Shown here one piece after another: positions 1 to 11,051 of a DNA stretch of 64,000 nucleotides (position 1 is its first letter; each line of letters begins with the position of its first letter). Source of the DNA: Rhineura floridana (lineage: Eukaryota > Chordata > Lepidosauria > Squamata > Rhineuridae). The notes below the pieces were generated by a model, which did not search any database, had not been told where the DNA came from, and saw nothing but the letters and a program-made list of their open reading frames with translations. Location: the NCBI RefSeq assembly GCF_030035675.1, contig NC_084489.1, positions 39,722,398 to 39,786,397 on the forward strand, read 5' to 3'. The position numbers and the translations under genes are program-made.

Positions 1-170
1 AGACTATTTTTGCTAATTTAACTTTCTCCCTGCAGCCCCCCCCCATACAACCTCCCACCCAACTCTGGAGGGTCCTTCAACAATCTGGAGCCAGTTTGCA
101 GGGATGCTGGTGCTGGTGGGGTGTCAGCATAAAATCACATACATACACTTTCAAAATAAAGCAAGAAATG

Positions 171-338
171 AGAGCCAGTATGGCAAAGTGGTTAGAGGGT
201 TTGACTAGGACCTGGAAGACCAGTCGCTGCTTCTCAGCCTAATCTGTCTCATGGGGTTGTTGTGAGTACACAGTGGAAAACCATGAGCTCCATTGAGGAA
301 AGGCAGGATAGAAATACAATAATAAATAAATAAAGTAA
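171..338 (+). mobile_element. tRNA-derived SINE
   Basis: The head resembles a tRNA A-box region (GGCAAAGTGGTTAGAGGG). It is followed by CTTCTCAGCCTAATCTGTCT and a GGGGTTGTTGTGAG block typical of MIR-like and squamate tRNA SINEs. The tail reads GGCAGGATAGAAATACAATA and ends in AATAAATAAATAAA. The copy is old, and exact family assignment needs a repeat library. Confidence 0.55.
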
Positions 339-345
339 ATCCAAC

Positions 346-1305
346 TTATATAGTAACAGTTTGCCTGCTTGAGTTGAGACTTGGATTTCAACGAATGTCC
401 ACATTATCTGAGATAATCCACTTGCAGAGCATCATTCATCGCTTGATTCTCCTAGTTCCAAAGAAGACAAGGGACTGGGGTGATGCCCCACATATTTATG
501 GGAATTTGAGACTACAGAAAGACAGCCACCTTCCTCAAGCGGACTGTAGTTTTGGCCAATGACAAAATAAATGCCACTTCTGGTATAGGTGGCCAAAATA
601 GCCAATCAGAAGTTACCTATGATGGTTCCAACTTCCTTATGGGTACTGACTTCTGAGAGCTGACCAGTTCCAACCAGTTGGCTATTGTTTTAAAAGGGAT
701 TAATCTAGGAAAGTGGATTGGAAATAAAAACCAAGGATATCAGTCCACACAGGGGTCTTAGTATGGATCCAGTTTCCCTAGCACTCTAAACAGTGTTATC
801 AGCCTGTATTGAAATTGTGAGGTTTGTCATAATGGGTGTTTTCAGGATGCATCACCCTAGTATCTTTCAGTTTGCCTGGACTCTGAGAGGGAAAAAAACT
901 CTCAAAGGGACATGCAGCAACACCACACACATGCACACACACACAGAGAGAGGCAGCACACTAATACAAAAAAGCCTCTGACAAAGAAATATGCCAAGGC
1001 ATGCCCCAAGCCACTATAGATACTAAAATCTACATAATTCCACATCCAAAAGTGGGTTCTCCATTCCCACCCTCTAAGAATCCCATAAATTGTTAATTAA
1101 GGTAAGTGCCTAATGGTACAGCCACTTCAGGCTATCTGAATGGAGCATTTGAATTCTCCCCCTCCATGGAAATATCTTGGATTGACCCCTTTATTCTTCC
1201 TGTGATGGAAAAAAGTAAAAGCCTGGGAAGTGCAAAAGCCTAATCAGCATCTCATGTGACTAGTTTATCATCACCTTGAAAGCATGTTATCATTTTTCCT
1301 ACTAG
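346..1305. other. No gene recognised; upstream intron of NPVF
   Basis: I see no signal-peptide exon, RNA gene or clear repeat here apart from a short CA-rich run near 930-950. The first coding exon of NPVF is expected upstream of the 1306 acceptor. It may lie before the window start, because no hydrophobic leader in a suitable splice context is visible. Confidence 0.5.
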
Positions 1306-1673
1306 TCTAGTGAAGACATCCTAGAAGCAAGTCAAAGACGCCTGAACCTAGAAGAACTGAAGAATTGGGGGCTGAAGAACATCATTAAGATGAGCACACC
1401 CACCATGAAGAAGGTGCCAAACTCACCTGCAAATTTGCCACTGAGGTTTGGCAGGAATCTACAGGAAGAAAGAAGCATCAAGCCTGCAGCAAACCTGCCT
1501 CTCAGGTTTGGAAGGGCATATGCAGGAAGCCTTTCTAGGCATATCCTTCCTTTCTCACACAGGTTTGAGAGAGCCCCATTGGTTCAAAGTTCCTTCCATT
1601 CTCTTGCCAACTTGCCGCAAAGATTTGGGAGATCGCATCTCTTCAGTCTACCTCAAGTGACAGAAGTTCCTGA
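1306..1673 (+). CDS. NPVF: Pro-RFamide-related peptide / GnIH precursor, main peptide exon
   Basis: This exon encodes the central part of the preproprotein cut into RFamide-related peptides (GnIH in birds), which act on NPFFR1 to restrain the gonadotropic axis. It opens after a pyrimidine-rich acceptor ending CTACTAG. The segment LNLEELKNWGLKNIIKMS aligns with the conserved propeptide of bird and mammal NPVF. Three peptide units end in amidation-plus-cleavage signals: NLPLRFGR, NLPLRFGR and NLPQRFGR. A degenerate SHRFER lies between the second and third. The second unit keeps LRFG; human RFRP-2, from memory, has LRSG. The open frame runs to a TAA at 1675, but a good donor (GA|GTAAGG) at 1674 suggests splicing to a last exon, as in other vertebrates. 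The exon 1 signal peptide is not in view. Confidence 0.88.
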
Positions 1674-1784
1674 GTAAGGCAATAACAAGTAAATAGTTTA
1701 AAATGTGCTTGATTAATCTATCACTTAATTCAGATATTGAATGTTCTGAGTCAGCTGGGAATGGAAGGATCTCTTTGCATCTCT

Positions 1785-2172
1785 TACGTTTTTCATTTTC
1801 CCCATCTTAAACGCATTTCTCCACATTTCTGCAGCAAAAAAAATCTTCATGAAAATTCTTCAACATTTTAGTGCAAATTTATCTTATAATCACATTGTAT
1901 GCAGCTTTGGCTAATGTACACGGTTTTGCAAGCAATTTCCCATAATATGATGCAATTATATACATTATTTTCACTAATGTTATATTTTTATGCACACTTT
2001 CCACTAATATATGCATTTTTGTAAGCATTGTTTGGTCGCAGAACGGTACTGTAAAATTTGGAGAAGTGTGAATTTTGAAGGTTGGCTGTGTCAGTTCTCA
2101 TATGGTTTCAGAAAGTGCAGATTTGATAGATTCAGCTTTAAATGCAAACTGAATTGAATTTCTGCCCCATCT
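1785..2172 (+). repeat. AT-rich ~430-bp interspersed repeat, copy 1
   Basis: The region shares long collinear segments with 7975-8200 and, inverted, with 11052-11485, 30683-31108 and 45384-45812. Shared pieces include TGAAAATTCTTCAACATTTTAG, read with small variation as CATGAAAATTCCTCAACATT. It has no coding potential and lies in the NPVF intron. Confidence 0.7.
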
Positions 2173-2212
2173 TTAGTGTCAGCCTTTCAGAACCTGGTCC
2201 CTTCCAGCTGTT

Positions 2213-2283
2213 TGGACCATGCTAACTAGGGCAGGTAGGAGTTGTAGTCCACAAAGCTGTAGGGCGCCAGGTTAGGGAAAGTT
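2213..2283. mobile_element. Fragment of palindromic hAT-type MITE
   Basis: It contains GGAGTTGTAGTCCA and CCAGGTTAGGGAAAG, the 3' half of the hairpin family that is complete at 26721-26872 and 56697-56834. Confidence 0.6.
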
Positions 2284-2689
2284 GCTCTATGTATTATTCA
2301 TATAATAAACATCAAGAATCTGAACTACATTACTCATTTGAACTGATGTAAGAATATCGAGTTCTGAATTTGCCAGTACAATGTGAAGAAAGCATTCCTT
2401 ATAAGTCCAAGGTATGTCATTCTGGGCTTGAGAATACCTTACAATATCTGTAGACTGAACTTGTAGGGAGGAAAGTACAATGGAAACAGATGAAATATTT
2501 TTAGAACAGTGAAGCCACTCTGGAAGCATCCTCACTGCATTTTATAAAAATTGTTCTTCCTTCTCCAAGGTCAAGTTCTGAAAAAAGATTAGGGCGGTGC
2601 TGAAAATTTCTCCTGCATTTTTTTCCAACCAGTTCTTTGTCATTCAGTTCTCCACCACCAAAGGCCAAGAACAGCAGGCATTTGTCTTA

Positions 2690-3105
2690 TTTCACAGGGG
2701 AGACTATCACACAGGCTGGTGCCACAACAGAAAAGGTCCTTCCTTTGGTTGCTACAAGATGGAACTCAACAGACTGTGGCACAGCCAGGAGGATCCAGAA
2801 CATCTTAGTAACCAGGGAGGTTTATAATAGAGGTGTTCCCTCAAATAACATAGTTCCAAGTTCTTTAGGGCTTTGTAAATAAGATCCAACCTTAAACCTG
2901 GCCTAGTAGCAAATTAGCCGCAACTTCTGGATCAACCATATGAGGAGTCCCACATACAATGCATTGGAGTAGTCCAATCTTGAAGTTATCAATGCATGAG
3001 TCATTCAACATATCACACTCTAGGCAAGGAAGAAAGGTAATAGGCAGAAGTGGGTTACTTTCCGGGTAGCAAATGCCTCTCTGCCATAAATGATGCACAA
3101 AGAGT
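2690..3105 (-). mobile_element. Old L2-like LINE fragment
   Basis: The same order of landmarks is seen as in the better-preserved L2 copy at 57181-57985: a TCACACAGGCTGGTGCC-like block, AGGGCTTTGTAAATAA, and AATGCATTGGAGTAGTCCAA. On the - strand this is the C-terminal ORF2 region of an L2-clade LINE. It is heavily decayed. Confidence 0.55.
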
Positions 3106-3493
3106 AGTTTCCTGCATGGTGACCACAGAACGTGTAGTAGCCTACTAACTTCATATCCCAGGATCCTCTAGCAGAAAATGATACTGCATCATTTACAGCT
3201 AAGGAGAGACCTCAACTTCTCCATGGGCTACCTCCTCTCCCTTGGTATTGGATGGGAGGGACTAGCAGGGATGGGGAAGTGGTTGCAAAAAACTGATTGG
3301 ACTGTTTAACCAATTTGAAATATACATATGGAATTAGATGATGGGTGAGGTGGGTTTTTTTAATGAAACACTTGAATAGCCCATTTAATTTGCAGAACAA
3401 ACCAGAGGGGTGAGGGGGTAAATATCCCTACTCTACATCCCCCATCATTTGTGTCCCTGAATCATCTGTGGTTGATTCTTTCTTTCTTTTCAG

Positions 3494-3581
3494 ATTTGGC
3501 CATTTAAACAATAATATGAGAAGGGAATCTGATGGTGAAGAGGCAAGCCTTTGGAAGACTTTGGGTGAATTTCTGTTCTAA
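3494..3581 (+). CDS. NPVF: Probable last coding exon of NPVF
   Basis: After a strong acceptor (TTTCTTTTCAG) the phase left by the 1673 donor gives an uninterrupted frame of about 29 codons ending in TAA. It contains RRESDGEEASLW, which loosely resembles the acidic C-terminus of bird and mammal precursors (RR...DDAE). A canonical polyadenylation signal follows about 240 bases later. The match is short, so the call rests mainly on splice signals, phase and position. If the upstream donor is not used, translation would stop at 1675-1677 and this segment would be 3' UTR. Confidence 0.5.
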
Positions 3582-3824
3582 AAGCTGGTGCAAAGAGGGG
3601 GGGGAAGAAGAATTTTTGTTTTTTAAATCCCTGTCTTCAACTTATGATCTCCTTCACATAAAATTTTCCTCACATGAGCATTTATAGGGTTGCAATGGTA
3701 ACGATTGTACTGGTTTGTTTCCATAGCTGTGCTGCAGATTCTAATCTCTCCTGCATTCTGTACGGTTGTGTCAATTGTAAATAACTTATAGAATTGTATG
3801 TAACAGGGGGAAAAGTGTAAGAAA

Positions 3825-3830
3825 AATAAA
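3825..3830 (+). promoter_or_regulatory. Polyadenylation signal, likely NPVF
   Basis: AATAAA lies about 240 bases after the predicted NPVF stop codon, with no other gene between. Confidence 0.5.
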
Positions 3831-4282
3831 ATTTAAAAGTGCCACCGCAAGAAATCTACCTTGTTTATGACAAGTTGCAACAACACTAAATGGAAAAGAA
3901 CAATCCACGTGTCCTTTTGGCCAACAGCTTAAACAAAAATTCACTGAAAACAAAAGGAAAAGCAGTACCCGGTCAGTAGCCGCCACTGGATGTGCCTCCA
4001 CCTGAATCTGAATATTTTTAATATGTTTTAACAGTCTGAGTATGATAAAGTAGTCGTTCATTCCTTGCAGCTTCCAAAATGATTAGAAATACCCTGAGGC
4101 ACTAGGAATGATGCTTTTAGGATCCTAACAGCTGTTGATATATTACCTATCTTCCAGCAGTTTGACCAACCTACTTTGCATATTGCACACGCCTACTCAA
4201 ATATGAATAGCTATTTTGTTTGGTATAATGACCATTTCTCCTGCTCTTTTTAACAACGTGAGAGAAATCATTTGAACCTAAT

Positions 4283-4420
4283 GCAGCAGTGGCCAATGTG
4301 CTGCCCTCCAGATGTTGTGGACTACAACTCCCAGCAGCTCCAGCCAGCATTGGCAACAGTCAGGAACAATGGAGGTTATAGCACAAAACATCTGGAGGAC
4401 AACACGCTGGCTACCTACCC
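4283..4420. mobile_element. Palindromic hAT-type MITE
   Basis: Two inverted arms: CCTCCAGATGTTGTGGACTA and, facing it, AACATCTGGAGGACAAC. The centre, CTCCCAGCAGCTCCAGCCAG, is typical of the most abundant hairpin family in this window. Confidence 0.7.
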
Positions 4421-4724
4421 CTGGTGTAATATTTTGAAGTTCTGCTCTACCAGCAAATTCCATTAGATTCTACTCTACTAACAAATTCCATTAGAGGCCC
4501 TTTCAGGAGTTAGGCCAGCCCCAGCCCCTTCTGTCCGCATGTTCAAAGCAGGCTGCCTGCTGTCTTATGCTTAGGCTCCCCCTGCAATTTAGAACCTGGC
4601 ATGATCAAGGTTCTAAATCACATGGGGACCTTGTACATGGAGAGCAGGCTGCCTACTTCATACCTTTCCTCTCTTCCGAGGATGGAGTGGGGCTAAGTGA
4701 CGGGGACATGATGGAGGAGATTAC

Positions 4725-4915
4725 ATACGAAGCTGCCTTATACTGAGTCAGACAACTGGTCCATCAAGCTCAATATTGTCTACACTGACTGGCAGTGACT
4801 CTCCAAGATTTGAAGCAGGGGACTCTCCTAGCCCTACCGGGAGACACCAGGGACTGAACCTGAGGCATTCTGCATGCAAGACAGATCTCTACCACTCAGC
4901 AATGGTCCTTCTTCC
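4725..4915 (-). mobile_element. tRNA-derived SINE, reverse orientation
   Basis: On the - strand it reads GCTGAGTGGTAGAGATCTGT, then a B-box-like GGTTCAGTCCCTGG, then a tail including ACTGCCAGTCAGTGTAGACA. The 36575-36760 copy is the same family in the forward direction. Confidence 0.7.
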
Positions 4916-4956
4916 ACTCTTCTCCTCATCCGATTTTAATGGTCAGGGATGATGGG

Positions 4957-5625
4957 CAGGGCCGGCCCCAGGCATCCTGGAGCCCTTGGGCATCAGCTTG
5001 CCCCGGCCCCCAGCATGTACACATGTGTGGGTGTGCGCACGTGCATGTGTGTGCAACCCCCCATACCCCCACCTACCTGTCTCTGCTCCCCTTCCCCCCA
5101 TGCCCCCCAACCTGTCTCTGCTTCCCCTTCCCCTGGAGCTACAGGGGCCCCTGAAGAGCCCCTCTACTCCCCTTCGTAGGGGAGTAGCAACAGTGTAAGA
5201 GGAGCTTCCACCTGCCCATCATTCCCTCACCCCACCTACCTGTCTCCTGTCTTTTAGCATTGCCATTAACCAAGATGGCAGCCACCGTCTCCCTAAGGGG
5301 ATGAAGCCTCCACCACCATCTTGGTTGGTGGCACGTGTGCATACTACGCACGAGCATCTCTGCCATCAACCAAGATGGCGGCAGGGGCTTCCACACCTTA
5401 GGGAAACCTTGGCAGCCATCTTCATTAAGTTCAATGCTAAAAGTCAGGAGACAGGTAGGTGGGGTGAGGCAAGGGAATGGTGGGCAAGCGGAAGCTCCTG
5501 CCCTACGATCAGTGTCTGTTGCATCGGATTGCAGAAGGGGAGCGGAGAGTTCCCTCAGGGACCCCTGTAGCTCCAGGGGCTCTCGGGCCAGTGCCCCACC
5601 TGGCCGCCCTTTAGAACCGGCCCTG
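4957..5625. mobile_element. Non-autonomous hAT element with 8-bp target duplication
   Basis: Terminal inverted repeats are CAGGGCCGGCCC and its complement ending CCGGCCCTG. The flanks are ATGATGGG (4949-4956) and ATTATGGG (5626-5633), an 8-bp duplication with one difference. The interior is itself a long imperfect palindrome of GC-rich sequence and carries four YY1-like motifs. It encodes no transposase. Confidence 0.75.
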
Positions 5626-6090
5626 ATTATGGGAACTGTAGTCATATAATGCCAATAACAGCAAAGGAAGTGGCTGAAAAGTGACCTAGAAATAAAGATG
5701 ATGGGGTTTGCTTCTACACAAGCTGTGCAGAAGAGACTAAACAATATGATTGCATTTGTTCTCTCGCTCCCTATGAATGAAGACTTTGGTAAGAAAAAAA
5801 AAGGTGACATGATGTGATGCTATACAAATGCTCTATGGTTTTACAGTGTAGGAGCCAAGGAAATAATCACCGCCTAGTGTGTGAAGCGGCAAGCAGACAC
5901 TAGGCAGGTAACATGTACAAGGAAGACAATCTGTAAATTATTTATTATCCACACACACATATTATTCATGAACTGGGGAAAAGGCAGAGAAAGGACTGGA
6001 ATAAATCACAGCTATAGGAATGAATTTCAGGAAGGTTCAGGAGCTCCTGCCCTTCTTTGTTCCTCACGCAAGTTGAATGTGTGTGCACAG

Positions 6091-6237
6091 CAGAGACTGG
6101 TGGCTCCAGTGTCAGTGGGGCAGTGAATCTGCTCCGGGTTTTAGTGCTGAGCACCCTGGACAGCTCCTTGAAAGTTCAGACTAAAAGATGGAGCAAATTC
6201 ACTGCTCCGCTGACACTGGAGCCACCAACCTCCACTG
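6091..6237. mobile_element. Short hairpin MITE (CAG...CTG type)
   Basis: Inverted arms: GGTGGCTCCAGTGTCAG and CTGACACTGGAGCCACC. The same family occurs at 24270-24418, where an exact 8-bp duplication is seen. Confidence 0.65.
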
Positions 6238-6277
6238 TTTTGCTTAAACCCATTAAAACAACAACACTCTTTTCGGA

Positions 6278-6452
6278 CGTAAACCACCACACATTTAAAG
6301 CACATGACTTCCCCCAAATAATCTTAGGAACTGTAGTTTACCTCTCACAGAGCTACATTTCCCAGCACCCTTAACAAACTATAGTTACTGGGATTCTTTG
6401 GGGGAAGTCAATGTGTGTTACATGTGCTATAAATGTGTAGTGTGTACGCAGC
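6278..6452. mobile_element. Palindromic MITE (TTA-target family)
   Basis: It shares CACATTTAAAGCACATG, CTCACAGAGCTACA and GGATTCTTTGGGGGAAG with the intact copy at 27432-27621. The ends have decayed. Confidence 0.6.
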
Positions 6453-7974
6453 CCAAGATGTCACAGAAGAGTCAGCGGGCAGCTGGATGTCATAAGGTGA
6501 GTCCAAACATCTGCAGGATTGTATTGTGGTTTCTTTCATGGACAACCAGATATGAGGGCCAAACATCAAGCTAAGTAAGTAATCACTAATCATGTCAAAG
6601 TTTAAAAAAGAATAGCAAGTGTGAAGCCCCTGCTTTTTTCAGGACAAGGTACATGTGGAGGAGTGGTTTGACCCTTTCCTCCACCACCGTGCTCCTGATT
6701 AAAACTGTTGCGCCCCCAATCTTCTGCAAGTTCCAGGAGATTGCCGTCCCTGTAATTAGGTCATGTGAAGTGGTCACTTCAGGCAGCAGATGCTAGGAGG
6801 CAGTGATAGGGCAGGAAGCAGGAAGAGCAACAGGAGATGGAGTTACTGACTGGTGGTAAGTAAGAAGGCAGGCCGAGGGCAGACTGAGGTTGGTGGGGCA
6901 GGGCTCCATTTGCCGGAATGGGCTAGTCTCCACTGCTAGGGGGTGGGGGTGGTGATAAGATGTTGGAGGAGAGAGGTGTGTGTGGTGTACTATCTGGCCT
7001 GCCCTGCATCCCCCTAATCTTGCTGCCTTCAGGTATGGTGCAGGACACTGCCCCATCCCCAGGACTGAAGTACAGTTCAGCTGCTCCAGTCCAGGTGACT
7101 TTTGTACATAGAGTGGAGTGGGGTGGGGCATAATCTTTGCCTCGGACAGAAAACATCTTCGGCTGGCTCTGACTGCAATCCCAATGAACATTAGCTCCTC
7201 ACATCTGCTGTTATTTTTAAAAACCCTGATATAATTAGCAGTTATGCATCTCACATCTCATTTAGTATGGCCCTTAGAAGGTACATGAAAAGAGAGTGAT
7301 AATTATATTACTATATTATTAATGTTATTTTGAATTGGATGGAACTAGGGGGACATATTTTGGGTTCACAGAAGGAAATTCACACACGAAAAAGCCCATT
7401 TCTGGTGGGATCATCTTCACCACTCAGTGACTTCACCATCAAGGCTGCATTCAAACATGGGGTTCATTGCATTAGGTTTACTGATTATAATGGTAGTGCT
7501 TCTGTCCTGACTTCTAACATTCCTTTCACACTGCAGTACATGTTGCATTATGGAACTGTGGCTTTTTGACCGATATACTGCCATGTTGTGCTAAATTTCA
7601 TTCACATCACTGGGCGTGGTGAGACACAACAATGAATCTAATGTGGACATGTTGCCATTCCCCCACCCTTTCCATACATGCGACCTTCTCTTCCTCCATG
7701 ATTCCCCCATGAAAACAGCAGGAAAGAACTGTGTGCCAGTACACCGCCCCAAATTTTGTCTCTTTACTCCCACAATTTTCTGGGTTAATGGGGTTGCAAA
7801 CAGATTTTTTTCTGGAAGCAATTAACACAGAAAAAAACATTGAACTTCCACTAGATTTCGAGAAGTGGCTTTTACATCATGTGAAAGATAAAGAAAAAAA
7901 AATGTGAAAATTATCAGGTAAAGAAATGTCAGGAAAACAGAATAAACTGCTGCCTGAATTATGGATGGAAGGTT

Positions 7975-8200
7975 CTGCAATTCTGGTTTTCTCAGTTTCT
8001 CATTTTTTTCATAAATTTGGTTCTCAGCATTTCTGCAGCAATCTGTGGATTTTTAAAAAAAATCCTCATGAAAATTCCTCAACATTTTAGTGCACATTTA
8101 TCCTAATAAAAACATTTTTATATGCATTTGACTAATGTACACATTTTTGCAAGCAATTTCTCCTAATGCAATGAGTTTTGTATGTTATTTTCACTAACAG
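7975..8200 (+). repeat. AT-rich ~430-bp repeat, copy 2 (cut short)
   Basis: Collinear with 1785-2010 of copy 1 up to TTATTTTCACTAA. It then stops abruptly where the GC-rich block at 8201 begins. Confidence 0.65.
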
Positions 8201-9180
8201 GCGAAAGATTTATACGATCTAAAGAGAAACCAGAGTGTTGATTTGCATGTGTGAAACAACAAACACAGATCAAGCACCAGAGACAGATATGTAGCTCCGC
8301 TTACCGGGCGAAGCTCTGGTGAGCAGCAGAGCAATTGCGGCCAAGGGTGAGGCCGCAGAAGCCATTCGGAAGAAGGGCAACGTCACACGTCACGTTGAGA
8401 TGACGCGCGGCGTGCCGCATGGAGGAGGCAGAGCCAATGGGCTTATTTAAGCCCACGCCGCCCCCTCCGTCTTCCTCTTGGCTCATGCCGCCCGCCCCGC
8501 CCTCCCTCTTTTATGGTGTGCCCATGGTCGCTTTGGGGCCGAGTAGGAATTTTTATCCTGCCCACCCTTGTTGGCGGGCAGGTTTTTTGCCTACTCCACA
8601 CTTTGGGGGATGGAGGGAAATGGGTTAGGGGGTGTCGTGATTAATAGGTTTATTTTGGCTAATTTGGCTAATTTGGTTCAAATCAAAATATTAATGTGGG
8701 CATGTTCAGGACATGGATACGGTAAAGTGTGGGAGGGGAAATAGGTAATGACAGCTAGGTGGCCCCCTTAGGCACCTTTGGAGGTGATTGGTGGTTCTGG
8801 AGGCCTGTCTCTCAGGGTTTTACGGCCCGAGGACAGGATATGGGCTGCTTTTGGGGCCAACTTACCTCATCCACCCGAGGGTTCTACGGCCCCGGGGGGT
8901 TGATGATGTGGGAAGGCCTCCCTACTCACCTACAAGGTGTGGCCGGGGCAGGGGGGTAAGCAAAAGGGGGCTTTCCCTTTGCCCCAGCAGGGGCTGGTCG
9001 CCCGAGAGCTGTAGGGCAAGCTGCTTGCCTATAGTTAGTTCCGGCACTAAGGTTTTACCTCTGCAGGTCACTTTAAAAGTTTTTGGTTGTAATTTAATAA
9101 AGTAGCCCTTTATTCAACCATAGCTGCTGTTGTCTGCGTATTATTTCACCCATCGACAGCAACCGTCATATCGGTTCACA
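8201..9180 (+). mobile_element. GC-rich retroelement-like block, possible solo LTR
   Basis: A ~1-kb GC-rich block begins abruptly inside an AT-rich repeat. It contains a TATA-like TTATTTAAG (about 8442), a long GC-rich leader, and AATAAA at 9096-9101 near its right end, an order suited to a promoter-to-polyA terminal repeat. No reading frame is recognised. I could not find a clean target duplication or a partner copy, so LTR, other retroelement or unrelated insertion all remain possible. Confidence 0.35.
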
Positions 9181-9293
9181 ACAACTCCGATACAATGCTT
9201 TTCAATGGCACATATTAAGCTGCAAGTTATCATGAGATAAGTAATGGAGTGTTATCTAGTGGTGTACATGTGGTATACATGCAGCAAGTGCAA

Positions 9294-9298
<5 letters not shown>

Positions 9299-9339
<41 letters not shown>

Positions 9340-9358
9340 TGTGTGTGTGTGTGTGTGT
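9299..9358. repeat. (CT)n-(GT)n microsatellite
   Basis: About 36 bases of CT repeat pass directly into about 18 bases of GT repeat. Confidence 0.97.
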
Positions 9359-9653
9359 CTGTGTTCCAGCTTTTCTTATTTGGGTTGAGAATTAGTACAA
9401 CCATACCTAGAATACCATCACTGTATAATATGCTGGTTATAAGATCATACATGAAGTAGACATGGTTTACTAACACATTTCTTTATTACTGCTCTATAAA
9501 TTACATATATATCATCATTAATATGTTTGAAATCAGAGCTGAACCACAGTATTTGCAGAACTATACTGTTGCCACTAGAGTGCAGAAGTGGTCCATTTCA
9601 ACTAAAATTGATGTTAAATATGCTAGTTACGATTGACTCAAGCATTTGGGGGT

Positions 9654-9955
9654 TTAAGAACATAAGAAGAGCCCTGCTAGGTCAGGCCAAAGGCCCACCT
9701 AGTCCACCATCCTGTTCTCACAGTGGCCAAACAGATGCCCATGGGGAACCTGCAAACAGAATCTGAGAGCAACAATGCTATTCCCACCTGTGATTCTCGG
9801 CAACTGGTATTCAGAGGTATACCGTCTTCGACAGTGGAGGTAGAAAATAGCCATTGTGGCTAATAGCCATTGATATTTCATGAATCTGTCTAATCCTCTT
9901 TTAAAGTCTTCTAAATTGGAGGCCTTCACCATCTCTTTCAGGCATGGGAACAATA
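9654..9955 (-). mobile_element. CR1 LINE 3' end, reverse orientation
   Basis: On the + strand it begins TAAGAACATAAGAAGAGCCC, the inverted CR1 tail, followed by CCTGTTCTCACAGTGGCCAA. On the - strand a decayed ORF2 C-terminus reads FKRGLDRFMK. It matches the 3' part of the CR1 at 14537-15778. Confidence 0.85.
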
Positions 9956-10474
9956 CCTAAGTCCACGGTTAACCATCATGTGTGCAGACACACAACACAA
10001 CTCTGGTTTCAAAAAACTCAGGAACTGGCTTTCAAATACACAGTCGGCATTTGTCTTTATATATATATGCTTTAAGTGGGGGTGGAATTGGTCACCATGG
10101 ATGTGCGCATACCCCCAATTCGATTTGTGGCTCCAATTTGTAAACTGGTTTGGACAGATTCCGACCCAATCTGACCCAACCCAGATATTACAGATATCTG
10201 AAAATCCGATTGACTTACATTGCAAAATCAAAATGGCCATATTTTTTGTTGTTTTAAAAAGAGAAATGAAATTTAAAGTTGTGGTAGCAGTTATATAGGG
10301 GATTAAACCTGCCAAGTTTCAGGTGGGTAGCTTGAGGAGTTTTCATGCTAGCCACTTTTAAAATTTGCTTTTTCCCAAAAAAACTTTTTTTTAAAAAGGA
10401 CTGTGAGTGCTCAGTCATGCCAGAACTCATCCTGCTGTGTTTCCCGTATTCCCTCCTTCAGGCTATGGTTTGAA

Positions 10475-10623
10475 GGCATGTGAGGCTAGCACTCTGCTAA
10501 AGCTAAGCAGGGTCAGGTCTGGTCGGTGCCTGGATGGGAGACCACCTGGGAACCATATATAAGACGCCTTGGGTTTCTATGATGAAAAGAAAGGCGGGGT
10601 ATAAATGTAGTAAATAAATAAAA
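10475..10623 (+). mobile_element. 5S rRNA-derived SINE
   Basis: GCTAAGCAGGGTCAGGTCTG and TGGATGGGAGACCACCTGGG match the internal promoter half of vertebrate 5S rRNA. The rest of the 5S gene is diverged. A LINE-like tail ending GGCGGGGTATAAATGTAG plus AAATAAATAAA marks it as a SINE, not a functional rRNA gene. Confidence 0.85.
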
Positions 10624-11051
10624 GTTGGATAAAGTTGAGGGTTTTTAAAAACTAGGTTTGCGATACTAGAAACGTGTAGATAGCATCAGGCAGACATGGG
10701 CTGGCAGCACCATCCAATGCAAAGGGGACCATTCAATGCAATGGGCTTTTTGAGGCAACAGATTTTGTCCAAATGCTGCAATAGCTAGTACTTGAAAGAG
10801 CCAATAACAACCCAGCTGCCATCCTAAGGATATAAATTTTAAGTCATATTTTCAGGACTGCCCGGCAGGCCTCAAAGGGACATTGCCTTGTTTCAAATGC
10901 ATAGGTGCATCTGAAACATATCTTGGAAAATGTAAAAAGGCTTGTAAGAAGCTAGCTTGTTGAACACCATTTTGATCCAAAGATATTCCCTTGATCCAAA
11001 GAGCAACTCCACAAAGGAGATGGGAAGACAGCTTAGCACTGAAAACAGATA

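Noticed and set aside
1164-1250. ATG followed by MEISWIDPFILPV as a possible NPVF signal-peptide exon
   Set aside because: It starts like the MEI- of other species, but has no hydrophobic core of adequate length, is followed by a stop, and has no good donor. It lies only about 100 bases before the next exon.
5139-5810. 223-codon frame on the - strand
   Set aside because: Most of it lies inside the palindromic hAT element; the opposite strand has equally long frames in the same place.
9293-9476. Open frames made of Ser-Leu or Arg-Glu repeats
   Set aside because: Direct translation of the CT/GT microsatellite.
10500-10560. Possible 5S rRNA gene
   Set aside because: Only the middle of the gene is preserved, and the sequence continues into a SINE tail.
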